A stretch of 64,000 nucleotides of DNA from Komarekiella atlantica HA4396-MV6 (lineage in GTDB: Bacteria > Cyanobacteriota > Cyanobacteriia > Cyanobacteriales > Nostocaceae): contig JAHHHK010000012.1 in assembly GCA_019359395.1 (NCBI GenBank), positions 145,676-209,675 on the forward strand, given 5' to 3'. Each line of letters begins with the position of its first letter. Positions within the stretch are counted from its first letter, which is position 1. A program made the translations under genes and the position numbers. Of the stretch, positions 56,957 through 64,000 are shown one piece after another. Under the pieces are notes generated by a model. The model ran no database searches. It saw only the letters and a list, made by a program, of their open reading frames with translations, and had not been told where the DNA came from.

Positions 56957-58090
56957 ATGAACATTGCTGAATTGGGAAAAATGGAAATTCTGGAGAATGC
57001 TGCTGATAATGAAGAACAATCACTCGATAGTTTAGATCTAGTGGCAGATGAAGATCCTCCAATTGTAGAAAATGTCGAATCAGAAGAACGCGATGGGGAC
57101 GAGATGGCAGCGGCTCGCCCTTCGGGATACAACAAAACCGAGCATGATGATGCTGTAGGCGCGTTTTTTAAAGAAATGGCGCGTTATCCGCTTCTAAAAC
57201 CTGATGAAGAGGTTGAATTAGCACGGCGAGTTAGGTTTTTAGAAGAAGTTAGGGAAATACAAGCTTCGTTGCATTTAGAACTAGGACAACAACCTAGCAA
57301 GGAACAAGTAGCTTCCCAGCTAGATATGACGGAAAAACAACTAGAAAGCCGCTTGTATCAAGGTCGGGTTGCGAAACGCAAAATGATTCGCTCTAACCTG
57401 AGATTGGTAGTTTCTATTGCCAAGCGATATCTCAATCGAGGAGTGCCTTTTCTGGATTTAATTCAGGAAGGAGCAATGGGTTTAAATCGCGCTACAGAGA
57501 AGTTTGACCCAGATAAAGGCTACAAGTTTTCTACATACGCCTATTGGTGGATTAGACAGGCAATTACACGTGCTATAGCTAACGATGCGCGGACTATTCG
57601 TTTACCTATCCATATTGTTGAAAAGCTGAACAAGCTCAAAAAAGCGCAACGGGAACTCAAGCAAAAACTCTGTCGCAATCCTTCTGAGGCTGAGATGGCC
57701 GAAGCTTTGGAAATGAGTGTACAACAACTACGCCAACTACAACAACTACGGCGTCAAGCGCTTTCCCTTAACCACCGCGTCGGTAAAGAAGAAGACACGG
57801 AATTAATGGATTTGCTAGAAGACGAAGACAACCTGTCTCCAGAAGCAAAAATGAATGAAAACATGATGCGTCAGGAGATTTGGGAAGTATTGGGTGACGT
57901 GCTAACTCCACGGGAGAAAGATGTGATTTCTCTACGCTACGGCCTGACAACTAGCGAACCCTGTACTCTAGAAGAAGTTGGAAATATGTTCAATCTTTCC
58001 CGTGAGCGAGTGCGACAAATTCAAAGCAAAGCCATGCGGAAGTTACGGCGTCCACACATAGCAAAACGCTTAAAAGGTTGGTTAATTTAA
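56957..58090 (+). CDS. RNA polymerase sigma-70 family factor, group 2-like
   Basis: A 377-residue sigma factor. It has an acidic N-terminus (NEEQSLDSLDLVADEDPP), region 1.2 (DAVGAFFKEMARYPLLKPDEE), region 2 (NLRLVVSIAKRYLNRGVPFLDLIQEGAMGL and KFSTYAYWWIRQAITRAI), region 3, and region 4 with HTH TLEEVGNMFNLSRERVRQIQ. It lacks the long region 1.1 of primary sigma factors and resembles the alternative group 2 factors (SigB-E) of cyanobacteria. Which one cannot be stated. Confidence 0.92.
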   Translation: MNIAELGKMEILENAADNEEQSLDSLDLVADEDPPIVENVESEERDGDEMAAARPSGYNKTEHDDAVGAFFKEMARYPLLKPDEEVELARRVRFLEEVREIQASLHLELGQQPSKEQVASQLDMTEKQLESRLYQGRVAKRKMIRSNLRLVVSIAKRYLNRGVPFLDLIQEGAMGLNRATEKFDPDKGYKFSTYAYWWIRQAITRAIANDARTIRLPIHIVEKLNKLKKAQRELKQKLCRNPSEAEMAEALEMSVQQLRQLQQLRRQALSLNHRVGKEEDTELMDLLEDEDNLSPEAKMNENMMRQEIWEVLGDVLTPREKDVISLRYGLTTSEPCTLEEVGNMFNLSRERVRQIQSKAMRKLRRPHIAKRLKGWLI

Positions 58091-58337
58091 ATTGTCACTT
58101 TATATGTTAAATCCTTTGGCTTGAGATAGAGAGAGATTTAACGCCTGACCTAATTAGCTCTACAAATAAATTTAGGGGCTTATATCTGTATATTTCTTCA
58201 TCCTGACTGTAGCAAGCCGTAAAAACTGGGTGTTTTATACCTTTTTCTTGATCCTTTTTTTAGTCATTAGATATTAGTCACAAAACTTTGCACAGTTGAC
58301 TATAAACTATGGACTATAGACTATGGATTATGGATTA

Positions 58338-58832
58338 ATGACATCAAGTAGCGATTTAATTTTGCGTTTTGCTGAACCCGCTGATTGCAATGTACTGTTT
58401 GAATTAATTCAAGGGCTTGCAGAGTACGAAAAATTATCTCATGCTGTTACTGGCAATGCTCTAGCACTCAAGGAGCATCTTTTTAGTATGCCAAAGTATG
58501 TAGAGGCAATTCTAGCAGAATATGCAGGTCAAGCTGCTGGTTTTGCCTTATTTTTTCACAATTATTCAACATTTCTGACAAAGCCGGGAATTTATTTGGA
58601 AGATTTATTTGTATTACCAGAATATCGAAGACAAGGTATTGGGAAAGCTCTGCTTATAAAAGTAGCCCAGATAGCTGTGGAGCGGGATTGTGGGCGGTTA
58701 GAGTGGAGTGTGTTGGATTGGAACGAATCGGCCCAAGCATTCTATCGAAGCATGGGAGCATCTATTTTAGATGATTGGCGAATTTGTCGTGTTACAGAAC
58801 AGGCGCTTACTGAGTTAGCAATTAAAGGATAA
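58338..58832 (+). CDS. GNAT-family N-acetyltransferase
   Basis: A 164-residue acetyltransferase from ATG 58338. Motif A is LEDLFVLPEYRRQGIGKALL, with the R/QxxGxG/A acetyl-CoA site, and motif B is LEWSVLDWNESAQAFYRSMGA, as in spermidine/thialysine acetyltransferases. An ATG at 58323 lies within degenerate ACTATGG/GATTATG heptamer repeats and is less likely. The substrate is probably a polyamine or amino acid derivative, by similarity only. Confidence 0.85.
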   Translation: MTSSSDLILRFAEPADCNVLFELIQGLAEYEKLSHAVTGNALALKEHLFSMPKYVEAILAEYAGQAAGFALFFHNYSTFLTKPGIYLEDLFVLPEYRRQGIGKALLIKVAQIAVERDCGRLEWSVLDWNESAQAFYRSMGASILDDWRICRVTEQALTELAIKG

Positions 58833-58994
58833 AAGCTGAAATGAAAAACAGTAAAATTTTATTCTTTATTTTTGATGATTTATTAATCATTAAAACTAAG
58901 TTTGACAGCTTGTCTTTTGACGAAGAGAACTGCTCAAATAAGAATTATGGAGGGTATTACACCGAATAAGCCGTTATTGCAGAGAGAACACAGA

Positions 58995-59330
58995 ATGAAA
59001 AAAATTCTTTCAATAATACTGTTAGGCATAACTATCTTCACCTTTGCCTTCAGTAGTCCAGCTTTGGCAGCAGACAGTGCTAATGGAGCCAAACTTTTTA
59101 GTGCTAATTGTGCTTCTTGTCATGCGGGTGGCAAGAATCTAGTTCAAGCTCAGAAAACTCTGAAGAAGGACGCTTTGGAAAAGTATGGTATGTACTCAGC
59201 TGAAGCGATTATCGCCCAAGTTACAAAAGGTAAAAATGCTATGCCTGCCTTCAATGGTCGCTTAAAACCCAATCAAATTGAAGATGTAGCCGCCTACGTG
59301 CTTGAAAAAGCAGACAAGGATTGGAAGTAA
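58995..59330 (+). CDS. petJ: Cytochrome c6
   Basis: A 111-residue precursor with a Sec signal peptide cleaved after ALA (residues 1-25). The mature part starts [21 protein letters not shown], with the heme-attaching CASCH, and uses Met of [10 protein letters not shown] as distal ligand. It ends [14 protein letters not shown]. It carries electrons in the thylakoid lumen from cytochrome b6f to photosystem I or oxidase. AGAGAG precedes the chosen ATG; a longer upstream frame has no signal peptide at its start. Confidence 0.95.
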   Translation: MKKILSIILLGITIFTFAFSSPALAADSANGAKLFSANCASCHAGGKNLVQAQKTLKKDALEKYGMYSAEAIIAQVTKGKNAMPAFNGRLKPNQIEDVAAYVLEKADKDWK

Positions 59331-59356
59331 ACCAACTAATGTTTAACTTCAACAAC

Positions 59357-59391
59357 TAAAAATTTGCGGGGCTTTGTGTCCCGCTAATTTT
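59357..59391 (+). terminator. Rho-independent terminator of petJ
   Basis: GCGGG (59366-59370) pairs with CCCGC (59380-59384), extended by flanking AAATT/AATTT pairing, and is followed by TAATTTTG. It lies about 30 bp after the petJ stop. Confidence 0.82.
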
Positions 59392-59461
59392 GTTGCTGCC
59401 GAAATTGTCAAATATGATGCAATACGGTTCAGATAAGATAATTTGCACGCCGATAACCTCT

Positions 59462-59509
59462 GTAGAGACGTTGCAGTGCAACGTCTCTACAATGCGACGT
59501 CTCTACACT
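59462..59509. repeat. Palindromic GTAGAGACG repeat, one and a half copies
   Basis: GTAGAGACGTTGCAGTGCAACGTCTCTAC (59462-59490) is followed by a right half copy (GCGACGTCTCTAC). The inner arm TTGCA/TGCAA matches the copy at 42204 rather than those at 24 and 29 kb. Confidence 0.85.
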
Positions 59510-59524
59510 GAATTGTATTGAAAT

Positions 59525-60454
59525 ATGATGCTTATGACTGATTTACGGCGATTGTTTTTCAGTGTGATTATTGCTTTGTTTCTAATTTCAACTCCAACCG
59601 CGTATTCATTACCTCTTGTCATCACCCAAATTACAGCAGGCGATTTATTTGAGTTGGGTGTAGATAAGATGCGGCGCGGTGATTACCCGGAAGCAATCAA
59701 GAATTTCAACCAGGCGATTGAACTTCAAAAAGATTATGCTGTAGCTTACAGCGATCGCTGTCTTGCTTACCTGCAATTACAAGATTACCATCAGGCGATC
59801 GCAGATTGTACTCAAGCAATAAATTTTGTACCCAATAACTTTGAAGCCTATCTAAATCGGGGACTGGCATACTACAGACAAAGGGATTATCCAGCAGCTA
59901 TTGCCAATTATAATCGAGCGATCGCACTTAAACCTGATGATTTTCGAGCCTACTACAATCGAGGGGTAGCTTTAGCTGGAGAGGAAAATTACTCAGAGGC
60001 GATTGTTGATTACAATAGAGCGTTAACTCAAATTCCCCAAATAACCAGTTTACTGCTTGCGGATATCTACAATGACCGAGGTTTAGCGCACTTGGTGTTG
60101 CAAAACCAACAAGCAGCTATGTTCGACTTTAATCTGGCAATTCGTCTCAATGCCAATGATGATAGAGCTTACTTTAACCGGGGTTGTGCTTGCGGTAGAA
60201 ATGGAGATGACTTTGGTGCAGTAGACAATTTTTCTGAAGTCATTAGACTTAACCCCAGCAACGCTCTAGCTTACGTCAATCGGGGAATTGCTCGCTATCG
60301 CTTAGGATATCATCAAGGTGCGATCGCTGACTTAAAAAAGGCATCTGAGTATTTCGAGCATCAAGGAAAGAGGGTCGCTTACGAAAAAACTTTAGATTTG
60401 CTGAAGAGTCTGCGACAAGAAATACAATTGGCAACTGAAATTGCTCTTTTATGA
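59525..60454 (+). CDS. Exported TPR-repeat protein
   Basis: A 309-residue protein with a signal peptide (LFFSVIIALFLISTPTAYS). At least six tetratricopeptide repeats follow, each with pairs such as GDYPEAIKNFNQAIELQKDYAVAYSDR and AYYNRGVALAGEENYSEAI. TPRs mediate protein-protein contacts; partner and process are unknown. It is probably periplasmic or membrane-associated. It is followed by a strong terminator. Confidence 0.88.
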   Translation: MMLMTDLRRLFFSVIIALFLISTPTAYSLPLVITQITAGDLFELGVDKMRRGDYPEAIKNFNQAIELQKDYAVAYSDRCLAYLQLQDYHQAIADCTQAINFVPNNFEAYLNRGLAYYRQRDYPAAIANYNRAIALKPDDFRAYYNRGVALAGEENYSEAIVDYNRALTQIPQITSLLLADIYNDRGLAHLVLQNQQAAMFDFNLAIRLNANDDRAYFNRGCACGRNGDDFGAVDNFSEVIRLNPSNALAYVNRGIARYRLGYHQGAIADLKKASEYFEHQGKRVAYEKTLDLLKSLRQEIQLATEIALL

Positions 60455-60485
60455 CATTTTGTATTATCTGTACCGCCGATAAAGT

Positions 60486-60520
60486 AATAGGTTCTAATAA
60501 TTTTTAGAACCTATTTTTAT
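60486..60520 (+). terminator. Rho-independent terminator
   Basis: AATAGGTTCTAA (60486-60497) pairs perfectly with TTAGAACCTATT (60504-60515) and is followed by TTTAT. It ends the TPR gene transcript. Confidence 0.92.
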
Positions 60521-60560
60521 CAAAGATTGAATCTTCTATAAATTGGCAATTGCCAAATAA

Positions 60561-60806
60561 TTAGATAACTATGAAATTGACAGCTAAATTTGAAAAGTCA
60601 ACTTCAAAAAGTTTGTTACCCGATGTATTAGGCAAACCATCATAAGATGCTAGCTTAATTACACCATCAAATATTGTAGATAACATTAGAATGGTAGAAT
60701 TATCAAGACTACTACCTAATACAGTATCCATTTTAACTGACGTTAGCTCATGCAAAAAGTTATTTGCATCAATAGGATGCAAGTCGGAAATTACTATTTT
60801 AGCCAT
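60561..60806 (-). CDS. Bacteriocin-leader-like small protein (putative RiPP precursor)
   Basis: An 81-residue peptide. The N-terminus MAKIVISDLHPIDANNFLHELTSVKMDTVLGSS closely follows the cyanobacterial double-glycine-type leader pattern (M-x-I-x-I-x-D-L...FL-x-E-L-T...V-x-G-G), with GS in place of GG. The remaining ~48 residues are hydrophobic with Asn, Ser and Asp and contain no Cys. No processing protease, transporter or modifying enzyme lies nearby, so it may be an orphan precursor or a non-RiPP member of the leader family. Confidence 0.6.
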   Translation of the reverse strand: MAKIVISDLHPIDANNFLHELTSVKMDTVLGSSLDNSTILMLSTIFDGVIKLASYDGLPNTSGNKLFEVDFSNLAVNFIVI

Positions 60807-61148
60807 TGTCTTAATTTCTAGGTCAGGTTATGAACAGTTATACAACTTTAGTGGAATACAATTGCCGACACATGAAATCACAAAGTCTTGTGGTTCGCTT
60901 GATCAAAAGTGAATTTAACTCTTAAATTCTACATTATCAGTCAGAATCAAGCAGATTATTATGTGAAGTTATCATATACAAATCAGTTTTTTTTGGACAT
61001 AACAAGATTCTCGATTTCTCAAAGAGGTCGGGAATCCGCAAGGTATAGTAGATGGTTTGTAGAAATATGACAGCATGTCTTTTGACACGGTTTTACTATT
61101 ACAGCAATACTACTTAGTGGCTGTTTTGACCGGGTGTGAGATAACAAC
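60807..61148. other. Intergenic region between the leader-like gene and the TonB receptor
   Basis: 342 bp separating divergent genes, so it holds both promoters. No convincing gene, Fur-type palindrome or riboswitch was recognised. Confidence 0.5.
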
Positions 61149-63197
61149 GTGAACAAGTATTTTTTTTTGCTGCAAGTTGCTTTAGCGATACTGGTAACAT
61201 TGCCTACTTTCGCTGCTGAGACTTTAGATATTCCTAGTTTGAGTGAAACTGAACTACCCGCCACGAATGCAGAGTTACTAACTCAACAACAAGTCATTCC
61301 AGAAAATCAGCCAGTCGAACAACCAGAAGCAGAGCCAATTCCCAGCGATGATGCAGACATTTCTATAGAAGCGATTGGCGAAAAAGATAATCTACCTGAG
61401 TCTACTCCAACTTACATAATTGAGAAAGAAGAAATTCAAAAACAGGGTGCTACAAGCTTAGCTGATATTTTAAAAAGAATGCCTGGTTTCGCCATCAATG
61501 ATGTAGGACATGGTGCAGATATTCATACAGGTACATACTACCGGGGAGCCTCAATTAATCAGTCTGTATTTCTGATTAATGGTAGACCAATTAACAATAA
61601 TGTCAACACTTATCATGGTGGAACTGACTTAAATAGCATTCCCGTAGAGGCTATTGAACGAGTGGAATTATATAGCGGTACAGCCTCGGCTTTATATGGT
61701 TCATCAGCCTTTGGCGGAGTTGTTAATATCATCACCAAAGAAGGCTATGAACAACCTAAATTGACTGGTAGTGTAGAATTTGGCTCATTGAGTTTAAATA
61801 ATCAACAAGTTAGTTATGGTGGGTCATCTGGCGCTGTCAAGTACAACTTTAGTTTTGAAAGATTCTTTTCAGATAACCGTTACCGCGTTCCTGTGGGTGC
61901 AGCAAATCGTGATGCTCAAGGGTTTTTATCGAATGCAGATACAGCCACAAGTACTTACTTTGGTAGCATTGCTCTAGATTTAGATCAGAAAAACTCTTTG
62001 AATTTAGATATTACTAAACTCAGCAGTCGTCGCGGCTTAATTTATTTTGGATTTCCTTTACAAAGGGATAGATTAGACCACGATGGCTTGAATGTTGGCT
62101 TATCTTGGAAAACGCGACTAGGTAATGGAAACAACTCTAATCTTACAACCTCAATTGGTTATAACCAAGATTATTTTAGTACCTATGGCCCTACAGGAGC
62201 ATTTTATCGCATAGGTATTTTAGATACACAACAACTCACAGCTAGGGTAGATCATGAGTGGGAACTTACTCCGAATAATAAATTGCGCTGGGGATTAGAT
62301 TTAAAAAATACTGACTTAAATGGCGATGTTTTGAGTACAAATCCTAGTCGAATTGTTAATAACGAAACTGAAAATAGGAGTTTGTTGAATACAGCATTAT
62401 TTGCTGTCAATACTTGGAATATTAGCGATAATTTTTTGGTGGATTTAGGGCTAAGACAAAGTTTTGATGGTCAGTTTGGGAATTATTTTAATCCTAGTGT
62501 TGGGTTGCGTTATGCAGTGACTCCAAAAGTTGCTGTGCGTGGAAGTTGGGCTGGGGGACAGCGAAATCCTGGGTTAGATCAGTTATATGTTTATGATACA
62601 GTTCATGGTTGGGAACCAAACCCTGACTTAGAACCGGAAAATGGTTCTTCTTGGACTGCGGGAATAGATGTCAATTTTTCTGATAATTTGATCGGACAGT
62701 TTACTTACTTTGGTAGTAGTATAGGCGATCGCTTGGGAGTTATAGCAGGAAGATGGGAGAATATTGGACTAGTAGATACTAATGGTTTAGAGGCAGCATT
62801 GCAATTTAAAATTGCTTCTAACTGGTCAACTTTCCTCAACTACACCTATACAGATGCTCAAATAAAATCAGGAACAGAAAAAGGTTTACAGTTAGGTTTG
62901 ATTCCTTACTCTGTACTCCAAACTGGTGTTGGTTATCAAAATGCTGGATGGCAAGCTAACTTATATGTTACTTACAACAGTGGCGCTCGCAGAGCCTTCT
63001 TTACAAATCCTGGTGACAGAAGTACAGATTTTGCGCCATCCTTCCTAAATTTAGATTTCAGCGGTCGTATCCCCATAACTAGCACTTTAGGACTGACAGT
63101 TTACTTAGAAAATTTACTAGGTGAGCAATACGAGCGAGTAAATCGTATCTATAGTCCTGGATTTACTTTCCGTGTAGGTCTAAGTTCAAATTTGTAA
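61149..63197 (+). CDS. TonB-dependent outer-membrane receptor
   Basis: A 682-residue receptor starting at GTG. It has a signal peptide (YFFLLQVALAILVTLPTFA) and an acidic, Pro/Glu-rich linker (about 23-85). The plug domain (about 90-205) reads PTYIIEKEEIQKQGATSLADILKRMPGF through ERVELYSGTASALYGSSAFGGVVNIITK. A beta-barrel follows, ending with aromatic-rich LLGEQYERVNRIYSPGFTFRVGLSSNL. It would import iron-siderophores, cobalamin or similar. No AMIN domain is present and no siderophore cluster adjoins it, so the ligand is unknown. Confidence 0.93.
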   Translation: MNKYFFLLQVALAILVTLPTFAAETLDIPSLSETELPATNAELLTQQQVIPENQPVEQPEAEPIPSDDADISIEAIGEKDNLPESTPTYIIEKEEIQKQGATSLADILKRMPGFAINDVGHGADIHTGTYYRGASINQSVFLINGRPINNNVNTYHGGTDLNSIPVEAIERVELYSGTASALYGSSAFGGVVNIITKEGYEQPKLTGSVEFGSLSLNNQQVSYGGSSGAVKYNFSFERFFSDNRYRVPVGAANRDAQGFLSNADTATSTYFGSIALDLDQKNSLNLDITKLSSRRGLIYFGFPLQRDRLDHDGLNVGLSWKTRLGNGNNSNLTTSIGYNQDYFSTYGPTGAFYRIGILDTQQLTARVDHEWELTPNNKLRWGLDLKNTDLNGDVLSTNPSRIVNNETENRSLLNTALFAVNTWNISDNFLVDLGLRQSFDGQFGNYFNPSVGLRYAVTPKVAVRGSWAGGQRNPGLDQLYVYDTVHGWEPNPDLEPENGSSWTAGIDVNFSDNLIGQFTYFGSSIGDRLGVIAGRWENIGLVDTNGLEAALQFKIASNWSTFLNYTYTDAQIKSGTEKGLQLGLIPYSVLQTGVGYQNAGWQANLYVTYNSGARRAFFTNPGDRSTDFAPSFLNLDFSGRIPITSTLGLTVYLENLLGEQYERVNRIYSPGFTFRVGLSSNL

Positions 63198-63251
63198 GTA
63201 AGAGATAGAAATCCAAACAAATGACCAATGACAAATGACCAATCAATTACA

Positions 63252-63557
63252 ATGGCTAATATGAGAGCCAGAATTGAAAATCAAGTGCTTTTTCTCCACC
63301 ACGAAGACTTGCCAGAGTTTAAAAAGGGCGGTTCTGTGGTCAGGAATTCATATTTCTGGGCCCTACGTTCAATTGCTGGTCGCGCTTCGCGTTATCGAGA
63401 TTGGGAATATGAATCGGAGGTTTGGCTAGCGCTTGCACGAATGCTTTTGTCGTTTACTGAGTCTGGATATTTGGGTTACAAGGAAACCGTGTTGGAGTTT
63501 CCTTTATCTCAAGGAGAAATTCCTGGCGTGCTACGAGATATTTCAACTTGGGAATAG
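63252..63557 (+). CDS. Hypothetical protein
   Basis: A 101-residue soluble protein (MANMRARIENQVLFLHHEDL, a central SYFWALRSIAGRASRYRDWEYESEVWLALARMLL, and a C-terminal LEFPLSQGEIPGVLRDI). ATG 63252 is chosen because the eight codons before it lie in ACCAATGACAAATG heptamer repeat. No family is recognised. It lies 54 bp after the TonB receptor and may be cotranscribed. Confidence 0.55.
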   Translation: MANMRARIENQVLFLHHEDLPEFKKGGSVVRNSYFWALRSIAGRASRYRDWEYESEVWLALARMLLSFTESGYLGYKETVLEFPLSQGEIPGVLRDISTWE

Positions 63558-63599
63558 ACTATGGCGGTTCTAAATTGTGTGAAGTACGCCAAAAAAACT

Positions 63600-63760
63600 C
63601 AGGACTTACGCAAAAATTGCCAAAAAGCTTAATCTATCGTTCGCCTTGGTGCCGGAGGCATACCGCTTTCTCTACGTTCGCGTAGCGTGTCGAAGACAGA
63701 AGCTTCCGCCAACGCCTTGGTTTCGCAGATAAAAATTCGTAGAGTGTGGGTAAGTCCTAT
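63600..63760. repeat. Dispersed repeat block
   Basis: It contains GACTTACGCAAAAATTGCC, CTCTACGTTCGCGTAGCGTG and GAAGCTTCCGCCAACGCC. The middle piece is a relative of the repeat that interrupts the vapC remnant at 18470. It is non-coding. Confidence 0.7.
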
Positions 63761-63793
63761 ATTTGTACTGCAATATCATCTAAACGCAACCTC

Positions 63794-64000
63794 CTGCAAT
63801 GTTAATGCACCGACCTGCAATGTTAATGCATCGACCTGCAATGTTAATGCACCGACCTGCAATGTTAATGCATCGACCTGCAATGTTAATGCATCGACCT
63901 GCAATGTTAATGCATCGACCTGCAATGTTAATGCATCGACCTGCAATGTTAATGCATCGACCTGCAATGTTAATGCATCGACCTGCAATGTTAATGCATC
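63794..64000. repeat. 21-bp tandem repeat array running off the window edge
   Basis: Units of CTGCAATGTTAATGCATCGAC begin every 21 bp from 63794 to 63983, at least ten of them. One position varies (CACCGAC in units 1 and 3, CATCGAC in the rest). There are no spacers between units, so it is not a CRISPR. The sequence is unrelated to the array at 1493 although unit length and copy number are alike. Confidence 0.95.

Noticed and set aside
60691..60912. Plus-strand frame opposite the leader-like peptide gene
   Set aside because: No family resemblance; the minus-strand frame matches the bacteriocin-leader pattern instead.
63776..63988. Minus-strand open frame through the terminal array (LQVDALT repeats)
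   Set aside because: Same reason; unit length is a multiple of three and variation is a single site.
63794..64000. CRISPR array
   Set aside because: The units are contiguous with no unique spacers.

Overview
This 64 kb window comes from a cyanobacterium, most likely a filamentous Nostoc/Anabaena-type strain. It carries genes for photosystem I (psaE), photosystem II (psb28), the photosynthetic NDH-1 complex (ndhO) and cytochrome c6 (petJ). The octamer GCGATCGC (HIP1) recurs throughout. Heptameric short tandem repeats and small palindromic interspersed repeats are common, and a kdp operon has a kinase-less KdpD as described for Anabaena. No tRNA, rRNA, CRISPR array or prophage was recognised.

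Layout. 0-1.4 kb: end of a branched-chain/neutral amino acid ABC transporter operon (livM, partial livG). 1.5-2.4 kb: a 21-bp tandem array and a small toxin-antitoxin-like pair. 2.4-6.7 kb: pgi, a two-gene unit with tandem ACT domains, and a small gene next to a decayed aspartic-protease gene. 6.7-10.8 kb: a compact three-gene accessory unit (winged-helix-like protein, P-loop ATPase, DUF1802-like/PD-(D/E)xK nuclease) that looks like an undescribed defence system. 11-24.8 kb: mostly housekeeping and photosynthesis genes (mdh, ndhO, mutM, psaE, mraY, moaB, psb28, dtd, a CobW GTPase, cysS, tldD), with wreckage of a VapC toxin and of an NB-ARC protein at 18.3-19.0 kb. 24.8-29.6 kb: tldE, coaD, lgt and others, bracketed by a long inverted repeat.

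29.6-34.5 kb: cobM, a MIF-family protein, an H-NOX/histidine-kinase pair that should sense nitric oxide, and rlmN. 35.9-38.8 kb: an AT-rich cell-surface polysaccharide cluster with no HIP1 site that I could see. 38.8-49.6 kb: anmK, then the K+-uptake operon kdpA-B-small protein-C and a separately placed kdpD. A Tat-type molybdopterin oxidoreductase gene sits on the opposite strand between kdpC and kdpD, and a histidine kinase/response regulator pair is transcribed divergently from kdpA. 50-53.4 kb: a very large DUF4347/beta-helix/Calx-beta surface protein. 53.5-64 kb: priA, a group 2-type sigma factor, a GNAT acetyltransferase, petJ, a TPR protein, a bacteriocin-leader-like small peptide gene, a TonB-dependent receptor and another 21-bp array running off the window.

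The best candidates for new biology are: the 6.7-10.8 kb ATPase/nuclease unit; the RiPP-like peptide at 60.6 kb; a possible minus-strand small RNA at 29.6 kb; small repeats apparently inserted in frame into priA and into a histidine kinase; and a family of palindromes whose inner arms differ but still pair. All calls rest on reading the sequence and remembered family motifs; no search was run.
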